From the NCBI GenBank assembly GCA_036365515.1, contig CM070874.1, forward strand, positions 248,931,930 to 248,995,929: a DNA stretch of 64,000 nucleotides. Direction: 5' to 3'. This document shows positions 12,941 through 22,507 of this stretch, piece by piece. A model generated the notes under the pieces. It was not told where the DNA came from, did not search any database, and saw only the letters and a program-made list of their open reading frames with translations. The stretch comes from Torymus aiolomorphi (Eukaryota > Arthropoda > Insecta > Hymenoptera > Torymidae). Position numbers and translations under genes: made by a program. The number at the start of each line of letters is the position of its first letter. Position 1 is the stretch's first letter.

Positions 12941-13250
12941 TGTTGAAAATGTACATTCTATGTTGCGCGCCCGATAAACATAAACATACGAGCGCGCAGC
13001 ACTCACACTGCATACACATACACTACGAACGCCTCCCCACCCGAGTATACTATATGACTTGGGCGCGAGCGGCACTGGCCGTCGCGCGCCTCACTCACTT
13101 GTCTGCCGGACTCGGCCCGAATAGCACCGCGCGCTGCGAGCATGGGAGGCTGGCGGAACTTTGCAACCTTTGTACTTAGAATAAGGACCTATCAATAAAA
13201 CTAATCTTATATATTTAAATAGTTCTCTTCTTTATGATCCAACTTCAACA
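12941..13250 (+). repeat. Copia 5' LTR
   Basis: 310 bp, TGTTGAA...TTCAACA. It closely matches the 3' LTR at 18036-18342, with scattered substitutions and small indels. AATAAA occurs at about 13196. The GC-rich interior makes a spurious open frame (12934-13179). Confidence 0.95.
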
Positions 13251-13262
13251 TGGCAGCAGATC
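13251..13262 (+). promoter_or_regulatory. Copia primer binding site (initiator Met tRNA type)
   Basis: TGGCAGCAGATC directly follows the 5' LTR. It differs at two positions from TGGTAGCAGAGC, the complement of the insect initiator tRNA-Met 3' end used by many copia elements. That tRNA identity comes from family knowledge. Confidence 0.7.
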
Positions 13263-13311
13263 TTGGTTCCATTCGAACTAATAGCCTATAGCAACCTTCG
13301 GGGAGCTATAG

Positions 13312-13930
13312 ACCGACCCCCTCCCAGCCAACGAAAATTGTCCAAATGAAATAAAAAAAATACCAAAAGATAGGATTTAAATTGCTCCTTCCAAAAATAT
13401 TTATTATGAAAACTGCTCCCTTTTAATTATTGTAAAAAAATAAAATAATTTAATCATTTTTGCATCTTTAATTAACTCGATCTTGCTTAATCAAACTGCT
13501 CTCAATAAAATAAAAATAGCAGTAATCTGCTCCTAATCAATATTAAATTGCTTCACCATCAGATTTTTTATAAACATTCAACTTTTCAAGATAAAAAATA
13601 AAAAGCGTTTCATATGGCTAACCTCCTTTCGGCTTTCTTCCAACTTTTTTAATTTTTCTAAGTGCGTTAAGACAATTGACTAAAGAAATAATATGCCTGT
13701 TAGTGTAAAAATTATAAATATCGACATTCAGAGGGATATTATTTCTTTAGTCACATATTTCATCGTTAAAGATATAAAAAAATGACCAATTTATTTAATT
13801 TTTTTTGCAATAATTAAAAGGGAGCAGTTTCCATAACAAATATTTTTGGAAGGAGCAGTTTAAATCCTATCTTTTGGTATTTTTATTTGTTGGGTTTTGG
13901 CAATTTTCATCGGCTGGAAGGGGGGTGGTG
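13312..13930. mobile_element. 619-bp MITE with 8-bp target duplication (hAT-like)
   Basis: Flanked by AGCTATAG at 13304-13311 and 13931-13938. The ends are imperfect inverted repeats (ACCGACCCCCTCCCAGCC and the complement of CACCACCCCCCTTCCAGCC), and the arms pair over about 140 bp. The word ACTGCTCC and close variants recur inside on both strands. GACTAAAGAAATAA occurs at 13678-13691 and inverted at 13739-13752, linking it to the hairpin modules at 21.9 and 34-35 kb. An 8-bp duplication fits hAT elements. It sits in the copia leader, so it is younger than that copy. Confidence 0.8.
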
Positions 13931-14058
13931 AGCTATAGGGTATTTTAAGTGCCTACATCAAGACGGCGGACACCGAGGAAGAAGACACAACACCGAAGGT
14001 CAAGCAAGAGAAAGATTCCGAACACGAAGGAACGTTCGAGAATAAACATGAAGACAAA

Positions 14059-14832
14059 ATGGCAGGACGGTGTGACATTACGATTCCAGTATTTGATGGA
14101 GAAGAATACAGTATGTGGAAAAACCTAATAAGTATGTACTTGAAATTCAAGAAGTGTGATGTAGTAATTACAAGTGAAAAAGCCACTGCAGATAAGGACG
14201 ATTGGGACGAAAAAGATTTAAAAGCAGTAAATCATATACACAGCGCAATCTCAAATAAGCAACTGGAGTTTGTGTGCGAGGAAGAAACTGCCTACAAAAT
14301 TATAAAGAAGTTGGATAGTATGTATCTAAAGGAATCAACAGCGTTACAAATAGTCTGCAGGAATAGACTGGAGAAATTGAAATTAAGAAACTATACTAAT
14401 TCAGAGGCATTTTTCAGTGATTTTGAAAAAGCGGTAAACGAATTAAAAGGCGCGGGTGCTAAAATAAGTGAAAAGGAAAAATTGAATTATATGCTCAACA
14501 CACTGCCAGAGTCATATAGCTACATAGGAGATTTGATTGATACATTGAAAGAAGAGGAACAAACGGCTGACTATGTCAGAAACAAAATAAAATTAGCCGA
14601 AATGAAAAATCATATGGAGCATAACGAGAGAAGTACAAATGCATTTGTCGCCAAGAAGAGTCAAAGAGAAAGATGCTACAAATGTAGAAAATTTGGGCAT
14701 TTCGCACGAGAATGCCAAGATGGAGGACAAGCAGGTAGCAACGGCAGCTCATGGAGAGGATCAACACGTGCTCGCAGCCGAGGAAGAGCTGGAAGGGGCT
14801 ACTACGGCAGAGGCCGTGGAAAATTCCATTGA
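14059..14832 (+). CDS. gag: Copia gag
   Basis: 257 codons opening MAGRCDITIPVFDGEEYSMW, the usual start of copia gag, with the capsid-like UBN2 region through residue 190. A CCHC zinc knuckle CYKCRKFGHFAREC lies at about residues 210-223, followed by an Arg/Gly-rich tail. The protein would form the cytoplasmic particle that packages the element RNA. It ends at an in-frame TGA (14830-14832). The same frame then stays open into pol (TSGQSGEGANAWTASTHVVY), so the stop is either a later CpG-type change from CGA or a readthrough site. Copia normally makes gag-pol as one frame, which favours a mutation. Confidence 0.92.
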   Translation: MAGRCDITIPVFDGEEYSMWKNLISMYLKFKKCDVVITSEKATADKDDWDEKDLKAVNHIHSAISNKQLEFVCEEETAYKIIKKLDSMYLKESTALQIVCRNRLEKLKLRNYTNSEAFFSDFEKAVNELKGAGAKISEKEKLNYMLNTLPESYSYIGDLIDTLKEEEQTADYVRNKIKLAEMKNHMEHNERSTNAFVAKKSQRERCYKCRKFGHFARECQDGGQAGSNGSSWRGSTRARSRGRAGRGYYGRGRGKFH

Positions 14833-14901
14833 CAACAAGGAGCAAGCACGAGCGGACAGAGCGGCGAAGGTGCGAATGCATGGACAGCGTCGACACACGT
14901 T

Positions 14902-17900
14902 GTGTACACCAACGAAACGAATAGGTCAGGTATGAGCGAGATAGAGTGGATACTCGATAGCGGATGTTCTGATCATATTATAAATAACGAAAATTATTTT
15001 GAAAAATGTATTAGTTTAAAACAACCGGTAAATATTTATCTCGGTGATAATAGAGTTATAAAAGCTACAAAGATAGGGACTGTGTCTCTTTATTTTGTCA
15101 CCTTCGGGAAGCAAAATAAAGTTAATATTAATAATGTTTATTTAGCTAAGGAAATGAATGCTAATTTAATAAGTGTTGGAAAATTAACGAATAATAGTAA
15201 TACGGTAATTTTGAAAGGGAAAATTGCAAAGATTATAGATAGTAATAATAAATTAACGGCAGTGGCATATAAAATTAACGATACGTATAAATTGAAAAAT
15301 AAATTGGCAAGAAATATAAATTTCGTAAATAGTGCCGAGCGAAATAATAACATAAGTCAGAAGGAAAGGTGGCAGAGAACGTTAGGGCACATAAACTTTG
15401 GATACTTAAATACGATATGTAAACAACAATTGCTTAACGGTATTCCGAGTGAACTTGAAACGGAATTTATGAAATGTCAAATTTGTATTGAGAACAAAAT
15501 GCATAACTTACCGTTCGAAAATAATAGAAATAAAGCAAAGGAGATTTTAGAAATAGTTCATACGGATGTTTGCGGTCCATTTAAAACTACAGGGTTTAAT
15601 GGGGAAAAATATTTTGTTTCTTTTATCGACGATTATAGCAAAATACCTAAAATTTATTGCATAAAATCTAAAGATGAAGTTCTTGATTGTTTTATTAATT
15701 TTGTTAATGAAAGTGAAAATTTAACGGGAAAGCGAATAAAATTCTTGAGATGTGATAACGGTAAAGAGTATTTAAATAATCAGTTTTATAAATACGTTAA
15801 AGGAAAAGGTATTGTCTTAAATAATTGTCCAGCATATGTACATGAATTAAACGGAACAGCCGAACGGTTTAATAGATCAATTATGGATACGGCGCGTTGT
15901 TTATTAGCCGAAGCAAAAGTACATAAATGTTATTGGCCAGAAATAGTTTGCGCGGCTGCATATTTAAAAAATAGAACTTTGACAAATACAATTGAAAAGA
16001 AAACACCTTATGAAATCTTCTATAATAAAAGACTAAATGTTAAAAATTTAAGGTTATATGGGAGTAAAGTGTTTGTAAGAAATCCAGAACAAAAAAGATT
16101 TTCGGAATGGGATAAAAAATCTAATATGGGAATTTTACTTTGGTATAGTGAAGTAGGATATAGAGTTCTTTTAGATAGAAAAATAGTAGTTGCGAGACAT
16201 GTAGATATAGTTGAAGACAATGTAAAATGTATCGGTTTAGATCTCGACGAAAACGAGACGGAGTATACACTTCCTTCTACTTCCACCCTCGGAAAAAGTA
16301 GAAGAAGAAATAATGATAATGATAATGATTTGGATGACAATGTTTTTGAAAGCGCTGATGAATCGGATGGAGAAAAAGATAGAAATAAAGGAAGTGTACA
16401 GGCAATTCCGCGTAAGTCACAACGTGAAAGGAAAAGTACTGTAAGATACCCCGAACCAGAAGTCTATAGTATTTTTGTAAACTATAGTAGAATAAATACG
16501 CCGTGTACCTTTGAGGAGGCGATGAATAGCGAAGAAAATAAAAATTGGCTAGAAGCCAGGAATAAAGAAATTGAGTGTATTAATAAAAATAAAACATGGA
16601 AATTAGTTGATAGCGTAGAAAATAAAAAAGTACTCGATGTGAAATGGGTTTATACACGTAAGTCAGATAATAGATATAAAGCAAGATTAGTTGTAAGAGG
16701 CTTTCAACAAACTGATGTAGTGGATGACATATACTCTCCTGTAGCGAAAAATCAAACCTTAAAAATTTTATTTTCACATTGTTGTCAAAATGGATTAATT
16801 ATTGAACAAATGGATGTAGAGACTGCAGTTTTGAACGGAAAAGTAACTACGGACGTATACGTGAACCAACCAAAAGCATATGAAGATGGTACGAATAGAG
16901 TACTAAAATTATCGAAGGCATTGTATGGATTAAGAGAAAGCCCAAGAGATTGGTATGAATGCTTTGACGAGTATGTAACAAAAATAGGTTTCAAGAAAAA
17001 TAATGTAGAATTGTGTTTTTATGTTCTCGATGAAGGAGACAATATTATTTACTTACTAATCTATGTAGATGATTTGTTAATTTGCGGAAAAGATAAGTTG
17101 AAAATTCAAAAGATTAAAAAATTATTGTCAGATAGATTTAAAATGAAAGATTTAGGCGAAAAGAATATCTTGGAATTCAAGTAGATTATGATTATAATAA
17201 AAATGAAATGAAATTATATCAGACAAAATATATAGAAGAACTGTCGGAGAAATATAATATAACAAATAGTAAATTGTATAATACTCCTATGGATACGAAC
17301 TTAAAGCTTGAGAAGGCTGAAGAATGTAAATCTGAGGTAAAATACAGAAATTTAATTGGCGCAATATTATACATAAGTTCTGGTACGCGACCAGACATAA
17401 GTTTTAGCGTGAATTACTTAAGCAGGTACCAAAATTGTTATAATAAGACGCATTATAAATATGCTCTACGTGTATTAAAATATCTATATCAAACTAAAGA
17501 ATTAAAATTGTGTTATAAAAGAAATGAAAACATAAACCTAATGGAATGTTATGTAGATGCTGATTGGGTAGGTGATTGTACTGATAGAAAATCAACTTCA
17601 GGCTATGGGATTATTATGTATTGGAATGTGATTGACTGGAAATCGCGGAAACAAAAATGTGTCTCGAAAGCGTCAACGTATGCAGAGTATATTGCACTAT
17701 CTGAAGTAGTGAGTGAACGGAAGTATATCAAAGAATTATTATAAGCATTTAACATAAAGTTAAATGAACAAGTGAAAATATATGAAGACAATGCAAGCAC
17801 GATAAGTATAGCGAAATTCGGTAATTTTACGAAAATTTCAAAACATATTGAGATTCATTACCACTATGTACACGAGAGCATTAAAAACAAAGAGATTGAA

Positions 17901-18002
17901 ATTGTAAATATCGACTCAGAAAATAATGTAGCTGATATATTTACGAAAGCATTATATAAAGATAAGTTTGTTAAATTCAGAGAGTTATTAAATGTAAAAT
18001 AA
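14902..18002 (+). pseudogene. pol: Copia pol: protease, integrase, RT, RNase H with two breaks
   Basis: Frame 14902-17184 contains the protease WILDSGCSDHI and the integrase zinc-binding region (LGHINFGYL...CQICIENK). The integrase core has HTDVCGPF, FLRCDNGKEY and HELNGTAERFNRS, the D, D and E blocks. The RT has MDVETAVLNG and the catalytic LIYVDDLLICG. A one-base frameshift near 17163 moves the rest to 17208-18002, with RNase H motifs YVDADWVGD and ASTYAEYIALSE. A premature TAA at 17742-17744 precedes the end ADIFTKALYKDKFVKF. The gag frame runs in directly from upstream. With a frameshift and a stop this copy is unlikely to be active on its own, though the coding sequence is otherwise well kept. 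Confidence 0.95.
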
Positions 18003-18025
18003 AGATTGAATGCGCAATATAAATG

Positions 18026-18035
18026 TAAGGAGGCG
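18026..18035 (+). promoter_or_regulatory. Polypurine tract of the copia element
   Basis: Purine-rich TAAGGAGGCG lies immediately before the 3' LTR, the position where plus-strand DNA synthesis is primed. It is short and partly degenerate. Confidence 0.55.
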
Positions 18036-18342
18036 TGTTGAAAATGTACATTCTATATTACGCGCCCGACAAACGTAAACATGCGAGCGCGCAACACTCA
18101 CACATACACGTACACTACGAACGCCTCCCCACCCGAGCATACGATATGACTTGGGCGCGAGCGGCACCGGCCGTCGCGCGCCTCACTCACTAGTCTGCCG
18201 GACTCCGCCCGAATAGCACCGCGCGCTGCGAGCATGGGAGGCTCGCGGAACTTTGCAACCTTTGTACTTAGAATAAGGACTTATCAATAAAACTATTATT
18301 ATATATTTAAATAGTTCTCTTCTTTATGATTCTACTTCAACA
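18036..18342 (+). repeat. Copia 3' LTR
   Basis: 307 bp, pairs with 12941-13250. The right boundary is fixed by TTCAACA and the GGTTT target duplication. Confidence 0.95.
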
Positions 18343-18617
18343 GGTTTCTTGTCTGATTTGTTTCTTCGTTGCTAGTTTAATTTGAGTTATTAATAACTTT
18401 GCTTCGTAACTCAGCTCACCATACGGTAAGTTTGAGGTTAAGGCTTCGCTTGGATGATCCTGGCATATTCACTGGACATCCAGAGTTATATTTGTTCAGA
18501 AGTTCATTAGTGTGATCAACATTCTCAGGCAATAAACCCACTACCGCTCCTACTTTGAGTGACACTGTAGAATTTGGTGAGAGGAGCATCGGGCGGCTCC
18601 TTGCCTCCCGATGTCAT
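18343..18617 (-). pseudogene. LINE ORF1, N-terminal part
   Basis: On the minus strand an ATG at 18617 opens MTSGGKEPPDAPLTKFYSVT. After a frame change the sequence continues as LPENVDHTNELLNKYNSG and, after another, as ELSYEAKLLITQIKLATKKQ. It then reaches the copia insertion, and the other half resumes at 12940. The role is inferred from position upstream of the zinc-knuckle half. LINE ORF1 proteins are RNA-binding and assemble the retrotransposition complex. At least two frameshifts make it non-functional. Confidence 0.65.
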
Positions 18618-18662
18618 GACGGCGTATGTATAGTTATTACTATAACCACAGGAACCCAATCA

Positions 18663-18980
18663 AGTTGTTTAAGAGCTTAATATGTTTGGAAAGATTTATA
18701 TTTATGTTTCTCCAATTTTGAGAAATATTTAAACTGTCAGTATTTTGTTATGTGGAATTGGAAATGTGTGTAACGTTATTTCCTATAAGAGCTCATGCTA
18801 AGCGCGTGAAAATAAAAATGTCCAACACTTATTTATTACGTACCCTAGGGCCACAAAAATTTAACTACATCTCTTTACAGTAGTATCTACCTGTTCACGA
18901 AATTTCATCAAAGGACCCCGCACCATTAACATTGGAAAAGTGACTGAGGTGGAATCGCTTAAAAATTTGGTGACAGGTAG
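18663..18980 (+). repeat. Right part of dispersed repeat U-R
   Basis: Matches 52262-52515 (GTTTAAGAGCTTAATATG, AAACTGTCAGTATTTT, ACTTATTTATTACGTACCC). Its last part, with 21472-21600, matches the reverse complement of 51240-51400. Position 18966-18980 (TTTGGTGACAGGTAG) is duplicated at 21472-21486 around the PLE pair. Confidence 0.8.
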
Positions 18981-19107
18981 ATAGTAGTTAAGATTCTAAC
19001 GACAACTGCATATTACTTCATAATGAATAATTGGCTTTGACGGTCCTGCTGTCCAAAGGAAGGGTAAGTCAAGGATGACGAAATGACAACCCACGATGAT
19101 ATATTAA

Positions 19108-19152
19108 TCGTCGACGTTTCGAGTTTTTATTTAAACTCCTTCTCAAGACACT
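19108..19152 (-). ncRNA. Hammerhead-like motif at PLE end (left arm)
   Basis: Minus strand, 5' to 3': UGUC, degenerate core TTGAGAA, a stem-II hairpin GAGTTT...AAACTC, then GAAACGTC and GACG. UGUC and GACG can pair as stem I. PLE terminal repeats are known to carry hammerhead ribozymes. Here the CUGANGA core is changed at two positions and one extra base precedes stem II, so self-cleavage is doubtful. Confidence 0.5.
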
Positions 19153-19575
19153 AGTACAAATTTAAATAATAAAATACACATTAATGAAAGTTATAAACTA
19201 AACAATAGTAATCGCATCTAAGATTAACGAACAAGATTTACTTACAAAGTCTAGGCAGTCTCTTAAAGTTACGTAGGTGATCGCTTCAGTATCACCAGTC
19301 AATTGTTACACTAATGAACATTCGGGCTTTATATATTACATTAGAATGCATGTGTGCGTTACACATATATGTAAATACCATTTGATCAAACGCGCCGGGT
19401 GGTTCCAGTGTTACGCGGTCTCGCAAGTATTAGGCGAATATATGTAAAAGAGCCCAGGTGGGGGTGGGCTAATACTACTCGTTATTCAAAAGTGGCAAAT
19501 GGGCGTGGTCATATCTTTACTTTCATACTTTCCTAATACTGTACAATGATATTGATCGTGCTTTCATGAGAATTT

Positions 19576-20181
19576 CTATTGTAAGAAGTGATTTTTATTT
19601 ATAAATGTCTTATATTCAAATCTAAGTGTTTTTGTATCTTGCTGATTATTAATATATTGTGGTTGTGCATGTATAAACAACATTTCGGCTAATTTGCGTT
19701 TCCCTAATAACTGTTCCGTATGTAATACTTTTACATTGTTGAAATTAAAATTATGCTCAGTTTCTTCCATATGAGTGTAAATTGCTGAACCTCGATCTTT
19801 GTTTTCGCATTTTTTCTTATGTTCCTTAACTCTAATACATAATCGTCTTTCTGTTTGACCTACGTATGTAGCCGCACACTCATTACATTCTATCCGATAA
19901 ACGACATTGGTTTTCTCATCTTTAGAACTCACGTCTTTACCCAATTTTATAAAACAGTTCCATTTATTTACAGTATTATTTAACACTTCAGTATTATATT
20001 TTTTTTTAAATTTTGAGATAGTCGGATTTAATTCATTTATGTAAGGGATCACTATGTGTAATTTTTTCTCACGCTGAATTCTTTTTTCATTAGTGTAATT
20101 CATGCTTCTAAGTCTTAATTTTATGTATTTGTTTATCAAATATATTGGATAATCATTTTTGATTAGGAACTGTTTTATCAA
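19576..20181 (-). CDS. PLE C-terminal fragment with GIY-YIG endonuclease (left arm)
   Basis: 201 codons. The upstream RT-thumb motif LVDRAIKLSH can still be read just before the frame near 20243. The linker is followed by the endonuclease: VVYRIECNECAATYVGQT gives the CxxC pair and the YVGQT form of the YIG motif, then RRLCIRVKEHKKKCEN (Arg and His of the core), HMEETEHNF and the ML..HAQP..N end block. GIY-YIG enzymes nick DNA to start PLE insertion. The RT itself is missing, so this is a 5'-truncated copy. It lies in a perfect-looking inverted arrangement with 20312-20917. Confidence 0.88.
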   Translation of the reverse strand: MIKQFLIKNDYPIYLINKYIKLRLRSMNYTNEKRIQREKKLHIVIPYINELNPTISKFKKKYNTEVLNNTVNKWNCFIKLGKDVSSKDEKTNVVYRIECNECAATYVGQTERRLCIRVKEHKKKCENKDRGSAIYTHMEETEHNFNFNNVKVLHTEQLLGKRKLAEMLFIHAQPQYINNQQDTKTLRFEYKTFINKNHFLQ

Positions 20182-20311
20182 ATTTAAGTTTACATTATGA
20201 AACGAAGTATGTGAAAGTTTAATTGCTCTGTCAACTATTGCGATTATTTACTCACTAGTTGACAGAGCAATTAAACTTTCACATACTTCGTTTCATAATG
20301 TAAACTTAAAT

Positions 20312-20917
20312 TTGATAAAACAGTTCCTAATCAAAAATGATTATCCAATATATTTGATAAACAAATACATAAAATTAAGACTTAGAAGCATGAATTACAC
20401 TAATGAAAAAAGAATACAGGGTGAGAAAAAATTACACATAGTGATCCCTTACATAAATGAATTAAATCCGATTATCTCAAAATTTTTTAAAAAATATAAT
20501 ACTGAAGTGTTAAATAATACTGTAAATAAATGGAACTGTTTTATAAAATTGGGTAAAGACGTGAGTTCTAAAGATGAGAAAACCAATGTCGTTTATTGGA
20601 TAGAATGTAATGAGTGTGCGGCTACATACGTAGGTCAAACAGAAAGACGATTATGTATTAGAGTTAAGGGACATAAGAAAAAATGCGAAAACAAAGATCG
20701 AGGTTCGGCAATTTACACTCATATGGAAGAAACTGAGCATAATTTTAATTTCAACAATGTAAAAGTATTACATACGGAACAGTTATTAGGGAAACGCAAA
20801 TTAGCCGAAATGTTGTTTATACATGCACAACCACAATATATTAATAATCAGCAAGATACAAAGACACTTAGATTTGAATATAAGACATTTATAAATAAAA
20901 ATCACTTCTTACAATAG
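20312..20917 (+). CDS. PLE C-terminal fragment with GIY-YIG endonuclease (right arm)
   Basis: The mirror copy of 19576-20181, again 201 codons and uninterrupted. It differs by a few substitutions, for example VVYWIECNECAATYVGQT where the other has VVYR, and CIRVKGHKK where the other has CIRVKEHKK. The change of the EH glutamate to glycine may matter for activity. The very high similarity means that the pair formed recently or that both were copied from the same template. Confidence 0.88.
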   Translation: MIKQFLIKNDYPIYLINKYIKLRLRSMNYTNEKRIQGEKKLHIVIPYINELNPIISKFFKKYNTEVLNNTVNKWNCFIKLGKDVSSKDEKTNVVYWIECNECAATYVGQTERRLCIRVKGHKKKCENKDRGSAIYTHMEETEHNFNFNNVKVLHTEQLLGKRKLAEMLFIHAQPQYINNQQDTKTLRFEYKTFINKNHFLQ

Positions 20918-21340
20918 AAATTCTCATGAAAGCACGATCAATATCATTGTACAGTATTAGGAAAGTATGAAAGTAAAGATATGACCACGCCCATTTGCCA
21001 CTTTTGAATAACGAGTAGTATTAGCCCACCCCCCACCTGGGCTCTTTTACATATATTCGCCTAATACTTGCGAGACCGCGTAACACTTGGAACCACCCGG
21101 CGCGTTTGATCAAATGGTATTTACATATATGTGTAACGCACACATGCATTCTAATGTAATATATAAAGCCCGAATGTTCATTAGTGTAACAATTGACTGG
21201 TGATACTGAAGCGATCACCTACGTAACTTTAAGAGACTGCCTAGACTTTGTAAGTAAATCTTGTTCGTTAATCTTAGATGCGATTACTATTGTTTAGTTT
21301 ATAACTTTCATTAATGTGTATTTTATTATTTAAATTTGTA

Positions 21341-21387
21341 CTAGTGTCTTGAGAAGGAGTTTAAATAAAAACTCGAAACGTCGACGA
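21341..21387 (+). ncRNA. Hammerhead-like motif at PLE end (right arm)
   Basis: Mirror copy of 19108-19152 with the same degenerate core, stem II and GAAACGTC. Conservation of both copies reflects the recent inverted duplication rather than independent constraint. Confidence 0.5.
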
Positions 21388-21486
21388 TTAATATATCATC
21401 GTGGGTTGTCATTTCGTCATCCTTGACTTACCCTTCCTTTGGACAGCAGGACCGTCAAAGCCAATTATTCATTTGGTGACAGGTAG

Positions 21487-21600
21487 TTCAAGACTTTGTA
21501 AACAAAAAATGTCCTATAATCTAGGGGTCTGCATGCCCAAAAATAAAGTTACGGATACCTGAAGTTCGAGAAAAATGGTCCATGCTTGACTTATAACTGA
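21487..21600 (+). repeat. Continuation of repeat U-R after the PLE pair
   Basis: Resumes directly after the duplicated TTTGGTGACAGGTAG. It matches the reverse complement of about 51240-51310 (GGCATGCAGA, GGTATCCGTAA). It ends near an AT-rich simple region. Confidence 0.7.
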
Positions 21601-21765
21601 ATATGTATATATATTGTAATACACGCACACGCATACATTGTATACATGTATTAAGATAGATAAATATTAATATATTATTATTATATAATATTTATTATAA
21701 TTATATTATATAGTATATATAGTATATATAACTCATAATCATATACACACACACGCACGCACGCA

Positions 21766-21838
<73 letters not shown>

Positions 21839-21840
21839 CT
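21601..21840. repeat. AT-rich simple sequence with (TA)n
   Basis: Cryptically simple TA, TAT and CA repeats, ending in a pure TA run at about 21767-21836. It directly precedes hairpin module A. Confidence 0.9.
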
Positions 21841-21997
21841 TACAGTCCGAGGGTTTATGGAGCCCAACACTGTATATTAGTACCTACGCCCAGAGTTCTC
21901 GTACATAAGCGACTAAAGAAATAACCCCTCTCTGGGTACCCCGATATAAGGTGGTCTCCATAAACCTACGGACTCCGGGCTCCATAAACCCCGTTTA
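21841..21997 (+). repeat. Hairpin module A
   Basis: Core stem CCCAGAG (21889-21895) pairs perfectly with CTCTGGG (21930-21936) around the loop sequence GACTAAAGAAATAA (21911-21924). The private word GGGTTTATGGAGCCC (21850) returns inverted as CTCCATAAACC (21952) and GGGCTCCATAAACCCC (21977). A GT microsatellite follows. Related to the modules at 34055-35434. Confidence 0.75.
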
Positions 21998-22507
21998 AGG
22001 TGTGTGTGTGCGCGTGTGTATGTGTGTGTGTGTGTACTAGGCGGGGTGCCCCCCTACTAGCTCCACTCGTCAACCCCCCATTTTTAGAAAGTAATTAAAT
22101 TGTAAATTCTGTTCTATTTTTTCAGCCTAGAGGTAAATAGAAAGATGCGTTTAATTTTAAAGTAGACCTAATCTACTGACTATGTCACTATAAAATTTTG
22201 GAAACCATTTACATTGTATAAGTTTTTATTGAACGAAGTAAAGAAATTGAATAAGTTTTAAACTACCTGATGTGCCTTTTGTATTACTTGATCTTCTCAT
22301 TTTCTTGAATATCACCAATAACTTCTAATTTCAAGTATATGTTTTCAACATGAGAAAAAAACAATATTGACTCCAAAACCAATTTCACTACTTACGAGTG
22401 TACTCTTTTGAATGTTGAGGTCTAAATTATATTTGAATAGTTCCATAAACTAACACGGTGGTTTTCCAGTAAAAAATTACTGATAGCCAAATCGTGATCA
22501 GCACCCT
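21998..22507. other. GT tract and unassigned sequence
   Basis: A short GT/GC tract (about 22000-22036) is followed by AT-rich sequence with no long frame, pairing or domain. Confidence 0.5.

Larger units (their letters stand above)
12941..18342 (+). mobile_element. Copia LTR retrotransposon with 5-bp target duplication
   Basis: Bounded by two LTRs (12941-13250 and 18036-18342) that begin TGTTGAA and end TTCAACA. It is flanked on both sides by GGTTT (12936-12940, 18343-18347). Between them are a primer site, a leader carrying a 619-bp MITE, gag, and a pol region in copia order (protease, integrase, RT, RNase H). Few coding breaks are present, so it is the youngest large element of this nest. 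It interrupts ORF1 of the minus-strand LINE. Confidence 0.96.
8661..18662 (-). mobile_element. APE-type LINE (jockey/CR1-like), split by a copia element
   Basis: Minus-strand element with its 5' end near 18660, ORF1 at 18617-18343 and 12940-12195, ORF2 at about 11854-9127 and a 3' end near 8683. There AATAAA is followed by an ATT-repeat tail on the minus strand. Copia 12941-18342 interrupts ORF1 with a GGTTT target duplication. Without the insert the LINE is about 4.6 kb, so it is near full length. The flanks join the U and R halves of an older repeat. The exact clade is not certain. Confidence 0.85.
18981..21471. mobile_element. Inverted pair of Penelope-like 3' halves, 15-bp target duplication
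   Basis: Two nearly identical arms (about 19023-20243 and 20253-21471) meet at a short spacer near 20248. Each carries a GIY-YIG frame and a terminal region with a hammerhead-like motif. TTTGGTGACAGGTAG flanks the unit (18966-18980, 21472-21486). Only the left side has an extra tail of about 42 bp (18981-19022) between the duplication and the arm. Such inverted, truncated pairs and one-sided tails are known of PLE insertions. The host sequence is repeat U-R. Confidence 0.9.
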
